The notes under the pieces were generated by a model. It was not told the DNA's origin. It searched no databases and saw only the letters and a list, made by a program, of their open reading frames with translations. A stretch of 64,000 nt of DNA from Tillus elongatus (Eukaryota; Arthropoda; Insecta; Coleoptera; Cleridae). The stretch covers positions 160,459,292 to 160,523,291 of the forward strand of contig OZ023266.1 of NCBI GenBank assembly GCA_964006375.1, read 5' to 3'. The first letter of the stretch is position 1, and the number at the start of each line of letters is the position of its first letter. This document shows positions 50,401-60,870 of the stretch, piece by piece. Made by a program: the position numbers and the translations under genes.

Positions 50401-51070
50401 GGAATGCACTCCAGTCGGCAGCGGACGTCCTCCACCGCAAATATGGAATTTTATTTTGTCTCTGATATTCAATATCGTACTCTATGACTAGAGGAAAGTG
50501 GTCAGAGCCCGCTGACTCCTGAAGTGCACTCCATCTTACTTTACTAATTAAATTATGTGAAGCTATGGTAAGATCCACGGCTGACGGTGACTCCAAGGGC
50601 CGAGACAACCTAGTAGGGCTTCCGTCGTTTAAAATACATAAATCTAAGTCCTCAACAACATCATACAGGGCTGATCCTGCAGAGCTATTCGTTACACAAC
50701 CCCAACTCATATGCCAACCGTTGAAGTCACCACCAATAAGTAAGTTTCTACATTTTACTTTTGTAAATAGGGAACACCAATTATTGTATGTTACCAACAC
50801 ATCAGGGGGGCGATATATACTAACTATAGTTATATTCGGGACTGATAATTTAATCCCACACCAATCAACTGCGTCTGGTAGCGCGGTGGTGTCTGCCACC
50901 AACTCATAGGCAAAAACGTCTGATACTAGGATACCAACACCACCACCATTTCCTACAGATCGATCTTTTCTAACAAAATTATAACCTCTAAAATTCATGC
51001 TGTCATTTTTTTTCAGCCACGTCTCACTCAGTAGTACAATATCAATCGGTTTTTCCTCAAGAATTTTCAC
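47423..51070 (-). CDS. LINE ORF2: endonuclease, reverse transcriptase and RNase H
   Basis: 1215 codons without a stop. APE-type endonuclease: SETW (residues ~15-18), GGGVGILV, SIYRPP, GGDFNGWHMSWG, and SDHFPLV near 195. Reverse transcriptase: GYRLVSLAP, NQYGFRKGHGTTDA, FIDLRGAYDTVD, GLPQGEILSPILFN and YADD at 635-638. RNase H: YTDGSKG with D930, E965 in YTAEL and D989 in IISDSQASL, then VWVKGHCGVHGNEIADKLAK. A Cys/His motif (CKCDSQSLADINHIIFVC) closes it. The open frame extends upstream of the first ATG through GFNILQWNCRSIKQNRIN, the true start of the endonuclease fold, up to about 51175, so translation probably begins upstream without that ATG. The protein would nick target DNA and copy its RNA at the nick. 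Confidence 0.95.
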   Translation of the reverse strand: MKILEEKPIDIVLLSETWLKKNDSMNFRGYNFVRKDRSVGNGGGVGILVSDVFAYELVADTTALPDAVDWCGIKLSVPNITIVSIYRPPDVLVTYNNWCSLFTKVKCRNLLIGGDFNGWHMSWGCVTNSSAGSALYDVVEDLDLCILNDGSPTRLSRPLESPSAVDLTIASHNLISKVRWSALQESAGSDHFPLVIEYDIEYQRQNKIPYLRWRTSAADWSAFQSALDVKLEDCNDLNTTTEESYNYFIECISKAADETIDKTRFVSQGITKPAWWDEECTQIYNKRKQSLRKYKQRSNMSNFLEHQETAAKAKKIFKSKSRAAWKSYVSKLGRQTPLSEVWEFVRKMNNRQQSEINTKLTQEFIEEFHRFLVPDSVTQPLITSSELFTTSGNNMEKPFTMAELEIALGVQRQSSPGYDRITYTILNNITCRAKTFLLNVMNKLWKDGCYPDQMKTIVIYLLRKFGKPTNKCSGYRLVSLAPSTMKIYERLIKARLEHYLEGKSILCTNQYGFRKGHGTTDAVAHLVTDIQCALTRNEYMMCLFIDLRGAYDTVDLSLLIRDLVDTGVSTALAKNIVSLYYNRKIYIRDDTNTIHGPRISTRGLPQGEILSPILFNIYSRSLHSLWSQDIECIQYADDVCVYVHKKTYEECLAAYQCILSTLKQWIDEREFVLNEDKSTVVFFTRHRLTPPLTMPSNIFKIQTASSFKYLGIVLDKKLLWTSHVEHVRKKCEKGINILRSVVHTKWGADRSIALMFYKAYIRSVLDYGCILYGACSKTNLKKVQAIHTKSLKVCIGAMRSTPNEIVFAESLELPFHIRRHMLADKYILKVRSRYPVLHQKIEELDLHTRTNRYWENKIKPPLVQGWENTANYGTMIESEKMLPIYKRDRQIFTTKIKIIVPQYEENPELNKMLLTNLLTQFPGYLHIYTDGSKGDMGTGCAFYVAQHNIFKKIKLPNTASIYTAELTAIKNALQWMANNQKYEAVIISDSQASLLGLRNPEKKYLSDISCSIFEHYFNITTNHGKIVFVWVKGHCGVHGNEIADKLAKDSVMVYDETINTVPYSDLFPVIKEFQLQKWKGEWRTYCLNTNNPYKNLFPDLPGPRDHKVYINESRGTTTTVVRLRSNHGRYPVHLHRIGILSTPMCKCDSQSLADINHIIFVCPLTQEARGNLLSEICKYGDRIKMPFSLHQILAVNAKTIITALCKFFRDIKLEL

Positions 51071-51137
51071 TAAATTAATGCGATTTTGTTTGATGGAACG
51101 ACAGTTCCATTGTAAAATGTTGAAACCTCTTACTGAT

Positions 51138-52565
51138 TTAGTAGCACCCGTCGTCTGACTCGCTATCTTGCACGATCATTACATCACTATCACTACATTC
51201 TAAATTTTCTATCATTTTTTCTAAATTCTCCTTTATTACCCGGTTATCTAAATTTAAATCGTCTGGGTCTAGTTTCGTTAAAACCTGTCCGATCAATTTC
51301 GACCAGTAGTTCATTACTTCATTAACGATTTTGACCTTCATTTTTTTAATATCATTAATACGGGGGTTATGAATAATTGGTCTTGAATTAAGTGGCCTTT
51401 TTTGTGGGCGTATATCAGTGGGTGATGAAGCTTGTCTTTTTTCCGCGGTATGTGATTTTTTCGCGGGTTGTGAGAATATTAAACGTTTTGTTGTAGGGAG
51501 TTTCCTTGAGTAGCTAGGTTGTGTTACACTACACCTACCAGCATAACTTGTGCCTGCATTCGTTTGACTTGTAGTCAAAGTTTTCGTATTTTCATTTAAA
51601 CAGGAAAGTTATTATCATCGCGTAACAAATTAAATCTGTTATTAGTTGTAATGGCGTATGTTGGGATTTGTTCAATCTTTTCCACTTCCTTAAAACTGAC
51701 ATTATTTTTGGACATAATTTCTTTAATTTTTCGTTGTTTCAAATACATCGGGCAGCTTTTTGACACCGTAGAGTGTGTTTCTACCTTACAGTAAATGCAA
51801 AAGTTTGAATTATTATCACAGTCCTTTTCCGCATGTTTTCCGCTACATTTTCGGCATAATATTTCTTTATTTTTACATTGTTTTTTTCGTATGTCCGTAT
51901 CTAAGACAGTTTAAACATTGTACAACTGGATATATATAGGTTTCAACTTCAAAGATAACACTGTTGATCCGAACAAACTGAGGTAGTTGTGAACCTTCAA
52001 ATGATACGATTACGGTTTGACGATCTTGTAGCCGTGTTTCTCCCTTATCGTTTATAATTTTTCTTTTCATTCGCTCTACTTTAATGACGCGTTGCGAGCA
52101 TTGCATATTTTCCAACAGATAATCCTCATTAAAAAATGTATCTACTTGTCTAATTATACCTTTCTTTTGATTATAGAATCTTGGAATGTACGCGATTAAA
52201 TTATTTTTGATTAATTCCTTATGATTTACTAAATTATTTGCCGTATTTCGGTCTTTTAACTCAACCTTTACCCTGTTTACACCAATTGTTTTAATATCCA
52301 AAACATTACTAAACAAACTAGTTAATTTTAGATAATGACCAACACGAATTGCATGAAGTTTTCCTACATTTCGGTCTAAACTTTCTATACATACCATATA
52401 AGGGCCATTATCTCTCTCCGAATATTTATTATTGATATCTATATAAATACCTGACCTTGCTGCTTCTTCATTGTTTATATTTGTATCAGCTGTTCTGATA
52501 GCCTCTGTCGCTGCCGATGTATCCGAGTGTTTTTCGGGTGGCTCCCCACCCAAATTCTCGTCCAT
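51138..52565 (-). pseudogene. LINE ORF1: nucleic-acid-binding Gag-like protein, two frameshifts
   Basis: Starts MDENLGGEPPEKHSD (52565). A folded middle region (GPYMVCIESLDRNVG ... RVKVELKDRNTANNLV) precedes a zinc knuckle CLNCLRYGHTKKQC that is complete only if one A of an A7 run (51881-51887) is skipped; in the present frame it reads KKTM-stop. The shifted frame continues with two more knuckles (CRKCSGKHAEKDC, then CIYCK). A second frame change near 51597 (NNFPV then stop) leads to the Ser/Thr/Lys-rich C-terminus MTTSQTNAGTSYAG ... SDSDVMIVQDSESDDGCY ending at 51138. ORF1 coats the LINE RNA. Both shifts may be mutations or sequencing errors. Confidence 0.8.
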
Positions 52566-52840
52566 TCCTTACCTTATTAATTCTTTATTAACTATTTTTA
52601 CACTATTTACACTTTGAAAACTAAACTTTTTATATAAACCACACACATACACACCAAGTATAATAGTTTTTAGACTATTTTTCTTAAAGATTTCTGCGAA
52701 TTTTAACAAAAATTGACCTCGGTCTGAAACGTGACCGCACTCTTTTGCTACCTTCGCGAGAATCTCTGTTTCATTGTTAATATATACATTATACATTATA
52801 CATTATACATTATAGTCAACGAAGTGTTACGTTCTTCGGG

Positions 52841-53031
52841 ATCTGTGCTTGTTAACTAACAAAATACAGCTTTTTAAGCTACTAATTTATTATAACCAAC
52901 TATATGCTGACAATAAACACGCCAACTAAAATATTTCTCTATTACCAAATGTCTAAAGCTGCCTTTTTGCCTTCTGTTATTTCGCACAATCATTGATTAA
53001 CTTACTGACTGACTGTTCCTTATGCGGCTCG
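52841..53031. other. Short spacer
   Basis: AT-rich sequence between the LINE 5' side and the (TTTA)n tract; nothing assigned. Confidence 0.35.
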
Positions 53032-53283
<252 letters not shown>

Positions 53284-53414
53284 CAACAGTTGCAACCAAT
53301 TACAGGGTAAAAGCATACCAAAGAAATAGAGAAAATCAATTTGAATTACAGCAAAAAAAATAGTAGAGCATAATTAATAGGTATATTATATAATTAATAA
53401 TTAACTAACAAAAA

Positions 53415-53840
53415 CTAAAAATTTCGGCACGCAGCAAGTGCTTTATGGTAGCGAATTTTCTTTAAAATATTTTTAATAGTAAATGTCTTTCTTTGATGAA
53501 AGCAGGCATCAATTTCGGTTGCCTATATAGTAGAAACAATGTACCATATTTCATCGAAATAAGTTTATTGTTTGAAAATATATAAACATCTTTCAAAAGT
53601 CTGGATACAGCAAGTGTGTTATGGAAGTGAATTTCCATAAAAATGTTTTTAATAGCAAATGCGAGCAGGCATCAATCTGATTACCGGTATAGCCTATGTA
53701 GTAGAAACAATGTACTATATTTTATCAAAATTACTTATGGTTTGAAAATACACAAAAAAATTCCGAAAATAAACTTAAATGTTGGTTTCCTAACCAACAA
53801 ACCTTACGTTAATAGCAAATTGAGTTATTGCAATTTGAAG
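53415..53840 (-). mobile_element. Two HINE-like 3' regions in tandem
   Basis: Hairpin ends at about 53424 (CACGCAGCAAGTGC) and 53598 (GGATACAGCAAGTGTG, hairpin decayed), each followed by an AGCGAATTTTC or AGTGAATTTCC motif and the GTAGAAACAATGTACC module; the second continues to GGTTTCCTAACCAACAA. Confidence 0.65.
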
Positions 53841-53844
53841 GATT

Positions 53845-54165
53845 TAATAAAAATTCATTGCAGATTAGCTCCCGAACGCTATTCAAAAAAAAATTTTCAG
53901 AAATATTACTAGGACCCCACCTGAATGCACAAACCACAAGAAAAATTTCTTGTTCACACCCCCAAGGAAGTTACGGGACTGGGAGTGATTAGGGGTGCTG
54001 GGCGGGGTAGGTAGTAAAAAGAAAATATGAGCAGAAAATGCGAAGAAAACTGCTTGAAAGCTGCCTATTTGAAGCCATATCCCCAGTAAATCCTGCCTAC
54101 CCCGCACAACACCCCTATTTGCCCCAGGTCACGTAACTTCTTTGAGGGGTATGAACAAGAAGTTT
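53845..54165 (+). repeat. Dispersed unit of the ~272 bp array
   Basis: TTGCAGATTAGCTCCCGAACGC, CCACAAGAAAAATTTC, CCAAGGAAGTTACGGGAC and the GGTAGTAAAAAGAAAATATGAGC insert match the long first unit of the 23 kb array. An inverted piece of the CACGTAACTTC block follows at about 54127. Confidence 0.65.
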
Positions 54166-54309
54166 TCTTGTGGTTTATGCAACTAGGGTGGTTGTATGCA
54201 CACGAGGGGGGGATGCCTACGACGAAGCAGACCCCCTATCCCCCAGTTCGACTTGTGGCAGGGGTTGGAGGGTGGCTGCTGCGTCGTGGGGATTTTGATC
54301 GGCGGCTGG

Positions 54310-54925
54310 AGTTTTTTGAAGTTATGACTGCACGAGAAGCTGATGACGGGAACTTTTTGTTAAATAGCTGTTTTTCAGACGGGTGTACGTTTTTATCAAA
54401 CTTTACAGTCAATCGTCATAATTGTCGTTATTGGGCAGATAATAATCCAAGAAACATTCACAAAGTCCGTACTCAAACTCCACAGAAATTGAATGTCTGG
54501 ACTGGCATTTTTGGGGACTGTTTAATCGGACCAATTACTACTAGAAGATATCGTTTACTCTCTACTAATTGACATTTTTTTAAATGATGATCGCTATCAA
54601 GAAAATCAATTAGTGTTTCAACAATATGGAGCTCCTCCGCATTTTTCACAACGTGTTAGGAAGTTTTTGAACAAAGAGTTTCTAGAGCAATGGAGTGAGC
54701 GTAGAGGTGCTATTGAGTGGCCCTCTAGATCACCAGATTTAACTCCTTGAGACTTCTTTCTATGGGGCCATTTAAAGAGTAGAATTTTCGCAACAGAACC
54801 AGAGTCTCTGAAACAATTACGACGACACACTGTTGAAGAATGCCATCTAATAACTCCACAAATGCTCCAGAATGTCAGAGCTCGTTTTGAACAAAATTTG
54901 TACTTTTGTATGTATGTATGTATAC
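54310..54925 (+). pseudogene. Tc1/mariner-type transposase fragment with lost catalytic Asp
   Basis: Plus-strand remnants: FTVNRHNCRYWADNNPRNIH and QKLNVWTGIFGDCLIGP (up to 54572), a short frame change, FLNDDRYQENQ, then QQYGAPPHFSQRVRKFL where relatives have QDGAP or HDGAP, so the second catalytic Asp is Tyr. WPSRSPDLTP is followed by TGA in place of Trp, then DFFLWGHLKS and EECHLITPQMLQNVRARFEQNL. No inverted repeats were identified; GCGCCATCCTATATA at 55051 may be a worn right tip next to a (TA)n tract. Confidence 0.8.
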
Positions 54926-55060
54926 CCTTAAGGGGTTGATGTGACAAAGTTGAGTTTTATGCCAAAACATGTCCCCCTCAATATTAAAATTGATGTGTTT
55001 CAGCGCTTCTTAAAAAAAAACTCTGGACGCAAATCGTTTGTTTCGTTTTCAATGCGCCAT

Positions 55061-55062
<2 letters not shown>
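54926..55062. other. Possible degraded right end of the mariner-type relic
   Basis: GCCAAAACATGTCCCCCTC and AATGCGCCATCC resemble subterminal sequence of long-TIR elements, without a partner. Confidence 0.3.

Positions 55063-55126
<64 letters not shown>
55063..55126. repeat. (TA)n tract
   Basis: About 64 bp; core of the HINE-like copy whose 5' end follows. Confidence 0.95.
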
Positions 55127-55129
<3 letters not shown>

Positions 55130-55255
55130 TGGAACTGACCCGGGATATTGATTCTAGGGGCCTAGTTCGCACTCATTTGAAGAAATGTTTTCAAAATTCA
55201 AAAGTCGGGATCTCCTCATTAGTTGTTTTTTTTTAAAGAAAATTCACAAAAAGAA
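55127..55255 (-). mobile_element. HINE-like 5' end
   Basis: GGAACTGACCCGGGATATTG, TAGGGGCCTAGTTCGC, AAAAGTCGGGATCTCCTCATTAG and AAAGAAAATTCAC. Confidence 0.7.
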
Positions 55256-56167
<912 letters not shown>

Positions 56168-56204
56168 TCCTCACAAGTAGGCAAAATAAAAATAAATAAA
56201 AAAA

Positions 56205-57480
<1,276 letters not shown>

Positions 57481-57865
57481 GCATTTTACTCCAAAAAAGA
57501 ATTTTTAGCAGTTCAGCGTTGGGCGACACAGACTTAATTGTCAGTGGTAAGACTGGACTGGTGAATCTCTGTGATATTTTTTGATATTTTTTGGTTTTTT
57601 GGTTTAATGACTCTGTATATACTTTTTGTATGATATTTGATGTAGTTTGTTTGAGGTGTGGTTGTTTTTTTGTATTGTGTGGTTGTTTTCGCATTGTACA
57701 TTATTATACGACTAGATGTAAGATTTTGAAAACTGTTGTGAATATATTTTATATATATTTAAACGTGCATATGTCTGCATGTATGTAGCTGACGTGTTCT
57801 GTGCCCTACTGGGGCGATTTGAACCAATAAAGTATTATTATTATATTATTATATTATTATATTTT
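57481..57865 (+). other. LINE 3' untranslated region and (ATT)n tail
   Basis: Ends CTACTGGGGCGATTTGAACC, AATAAAG at 57826 and ATTATTATTATATTATTAT, a polyadenylation-like signal with a trinucleotide tail as in many CR1/Jockey-group LINEs. Confidence 0.6.
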
Positions 57866-58340
57866 ATATATGTCACACCGATAACTCAAAAATTAATTAA
57901 CCGATTTTGATGAAACTCGGCAAGTACCTTTCTTTTATTAATGGCTTGGATTAGTTCGTTATCCAGGAAAATCTGACTAGGTTTTCTGGGAAAATTTTGA
58001 GTTTTCTTTCGAAAACATTTTTTTCCGAAAATTACAAATATAATTTAATTAAATTCGATATATATGTTGCTTTGTGAAAGCCCTTACTACATACTAGAAT
58101 TCAACTTTCTAAGTTTATAGCAAGTTGAGTTATTCAAATTTTGAGTTTTCTTTCGAAAAAAGAATGTTTTTTTCCGAAAATTACAAAGTTATTTTAATGA
58201 AATTTGTTGGATATGTTTCCTTGTGAAAGATCTTACCACATACTAAAATTCAACTTTCTAAGTTTACATAAAAGTGAGTGATTCAAATTTGAAGCATTTA
58301 ATAAAAATTCACTACCATAACGCACTTGCTGCGTTCCAAA
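57866..58340 (+). mobile_element. HINE-like element, right of the core
   Basis: TATGTCACACCGATAACTCAAAA, TGGCTTGGATTAGTTCG, two ~115 bp modules, and the 3' end GAAAATTCACTACCATAACGC-type at 58304-58335 with hairpin and GTTCCAAAC. The 5' half is missing. Confidence 0.7.
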
Positions 58341-58418
58341 CTTTTTTTAAATAAAAATCGCCTATTTTTTTTTAAATAAAAATTTGCTAATAAAAACAAA
58401 ACAGAAATGTCACTACCT

Positions 58419-58426
58419 AAAAAAAA
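58419..58426 (-). terminator. Pol III terminator of the 5S-like gene
   Basis: Eight T on the minus strand immediately after the 5S-like 3' end. Confidence 0.6.
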
Positions 58427-58544
58427 GGGAACAACACACGGTGTTACCAGTCGGACACCCATCCAGGCACTGATCATGCCCGAGGTTGCTTAACTTCGGT
58501 GATTGCACGACAATCGAGTTTTTCAACGTGGTATAGCCGTTCGC
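58427..58544 (-). rRNA. 5S rRNA-like gene, probably a diverged or pseudo copy
   Basis: Minus strand, 118 nt. ACGGCTATACCACGTTGAA, ATCACCGAAGTTAAGCAACC, CGGGCATGATCAGTGCCTGG and GATGGGTGTCCGACTGG follow insect 5S rRNA in order and spacing, so the box A and box C parts of the internal Pol III promoter remain. The end strands GCGAACG and the final TGTTCCC-type sequence still pair with one mismatch, and the loop B/helix III part has changed to GATTG-TCGTG-CAATC, a new perfect hairpin. A T8 run directly follows the 3' end (58419-58426), a proper Pol III terminator. Many substitutions relative to canonical 5S favour a pseudogene or a 5S-derived SINE over a working gene. It stands alone here. Confidence 0.75.
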
Positions 58545-59002
58545 TTGAAATAATTATTTATCCAAGGTTTATATATTCATTTTTAATTTTTAAGTTTCGA
58601 TTTTAAATCAATAATAGTTATTACATTATTTTTAAATGTTGCAATATTTACACCATTTTTAACCGTCCTGATTGCTTACGTACTGTTCCTGTGTGAAAGA
58701 ACTTAACATAACTTATCTTATAGGTTAGGGTCTTGGACAACTGACATTTCACAATTTGATCAAACACTTTTGTTGTTTTCGGCAATGATTTAATTCACAA
58801 GCTTTTCATATTAACTAAAATTTGAATCGAGAAACAACCCATTCTCTCATTAACTTGAAATAAAAATAAATTGATATGACATATGACGCTACATAAATCG
58901 AGCCATTTTGCTATAAAAATGCAAATAGCAGAACAAACCAATAGCACTTTAATTTCTGACCACGTGACCAAGAATCGGGTCGTTGGTCATTTCAGAATGC
59001 CA
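58545..59002. other. Stretch without recognised gene
   Basis: AT-rich; nothing assigned. Confidence 0.35.
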
Positions 59003-59400
59003 AATCTATTGTTGCGTTTTCTCCGGGTTCTGGATAAGTGAGACTTTAAATTTTAACAAAACAACTTTATTTACACTCTAAATATGGATACAATAAAATT
59101 TCTAGAATGTCCCTCTCACAAAACACTTAATTTACTGGCCTTACAATTACTAATCTGCACACAAGTTACTATACTGGAACTACAGTCTAACACTTCACAC
59201 TGATTACTGCTTCTTCAAGTCCTTCAACATTCTCTAACTGAACTGAACTGAACTGCCCTGGCTTGCTTTCGTCTTTATATACACGTCGTACCTTCTACCT
59301 TGTTTCGCGAGCCTTCCATTCCAGAATATTCCAGGACCTTCTTTTGCTAGAAGGCTCTGTGAATACAGATCGGTCCCGTGTGTATACAGGGGGATGTATA
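59003..59400 (-). promoter_or_regulatory. LTR-like block with TATA box, initiator and polyA signal
   Basis: Minus strand: GTGTATATAAAGACG (TATA at 59273-59281), about 25 bp later GGCAGTTCAGTTCAGTTCAG with three TCAGT arthropod initiators, then GTAAATAAAGTTG (59063-59077) as polyadenylation signal, and an end at GAGAAAACGCAACA. Starting at TGTATACACACGGG the block is about 400 bp and would be TG...CA. This is the layout of an LTR; a solo LTR is likely. No retroelement genes are attached and no duplicate is in the window. Confidence 0.45.
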
Positions 59401-60435
59401 TACAGGATGATCCAAATTTGGTCATCACTCCTATGTTACACAAGAGGTGTTTCTCGTAATATAAGATCTATCTGCGTATACAGGGTGTAAGGGTTCTCTG
59501 CGTATACAGGGTGTATATACAGGGTGTTCGGAATGCGCAGACCTCAGTTATCCGTTTCGACGGGGTACAAGTTGGTAACTTCGTTATTTCTGGTCCTAGA
59601 GGGTTGAGACTTCGCCTAAGGGGGGTCACCCCAGGCACCCCACCCCACCCCACCCCCCGGGGGGTGTTGGCAAAGCGGTGTTGCCAGATTGTGCAAGAAT
59701 TCCCAGATGTTGAGGAAATTTTGGCGATGTGGCAACACCGCACCTGCATCTATTGAAGTGCTTTGTAACACTATAGATAAATTTCCATAGACTAAATTCA
59801 CAAAAAAAGTTATAATTGTAAAAGTTTTATTCAAATTATAAGGTTTTTATTTAGTTATTGTTTGGATCACAACTTAAAATCAGTCTTTAACTCTTTAGCT
59901 GCCGATTTTGCCATATAGCTTTTTGAATAACAAATCAATTCTAGAAATAAATATTAGCGTTAATTTTCCCAACGAGGGAAAGTTCCCAAGTTAGTGTAAT
60001 AAAATTTTGAAACTGACAACTCTAGCTGTTTCAATTTATTAGGCAGATTTTGTAGCTTTCCAACATTCAAATGAAAAAAACTAGGACATCTGTTATGTCA
60101 CCTCTCCCACGCACATTACACAACGCCTTAATACACTTTTAGGAAGGTGTCGTAGCATCTATTTTTTTTTAATTCAGGATAACTTAAATTTATGTTGAGA
60201 GAACCGCCTCAAAATTAATTTATGAGATCTTTGAATGCTTTATGTATGTGAAAAATTACATTCCACTCACTTTAGTCACTTAAAAATATAGCGTTTCCAA
60301 ACATTTTCCCCCGATTTTCCACCGGAAAAACTTGCTAAAGTATGATTAACGAACTCGCCCTCGGTTTTCGCCCAAACAAGATTTTTGCCAACTTTGCTTT
60401 TTTTTCAACAACACACCACGAGGGCTTACAGCCTA
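59401..60435. other. Stretch without recognised gene
   Basis: 59390-59530 has repeated TATACAGGG-type motifs (TACAGGATG, TACAGGGTG three times) that look like tips of mariner-type ends piled together. At 59640-59670 a C-rich/G-rich palindrome (ACCCCCCGGGGGGT) sits in a GC-rich block, and GTTGCCAGATTG follows. No domain in any frame. Confidence 0.35.
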
Positions 60436-60726
60436 AATATTATCGTACCGTGGGTGTCAACAAGGAGGAAGGAGGCAACTTGTTAATTCTGGACTTGAAG
60501 GTTTGGAGGTTTGGGGGAAAAGGAAAAACATGTGCCGGCAAGGAATTCCACAACTTGGAAGTCCTCGGGACAAAAGAGCGGGCATAACAAGATGTTCTAT
60601 GTCTGGTGACCTGTACAGTAAAAAGGTGCATTCGCTCTGTTCCCCTCGTAGATCTGTTGGCGGCAGCAGGTGGAGGAACTATGGAAGAAAGCTCCTCTGA
60701 GCAGTGTCCGTGCATATATCTATAAA

Positions 60727-60870
<144 letters not shown>

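Larger units (their letters stand above)
46986..52840 (-). mobile_element. Near full-length non-LTR retrotransposon (I-type, with RNase H)
   Basis: Minus-strand order: 5' untranslated region (about 52840-52566, with ACATTAT tandem units at its far end), ORF1 (52565-51138, two frameshifts), ORF2 (51070-47423, intact), about 440 bp of 3' untranslated sequence that includes a TG/TA-rich segment (47200-47400), and the A-rich tail. ORF1 with CCHC knuckles followed by EN-RT-RNase H fits the I clade and its relatives. Target duplications were not identified. The intact ORF2 suggests recent insertion. Confidence 0.85.

Noticed and set aside
54168..54310. Start of the 134-codon frame at 54168 as a genuine N-terminus
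   Set aside because: The first ~48 codons lie in the satellite-related unit and GC-rich linker; only the part after about 54310 resembles transposase.
59511..59756. 81-codon frame and a C/G-rich palindrome as a possible gene or regulatory hairpin
   Set aside because: No domain; the GC block may belong to an unidentified repeat, and a short palindrome alone is not enough.
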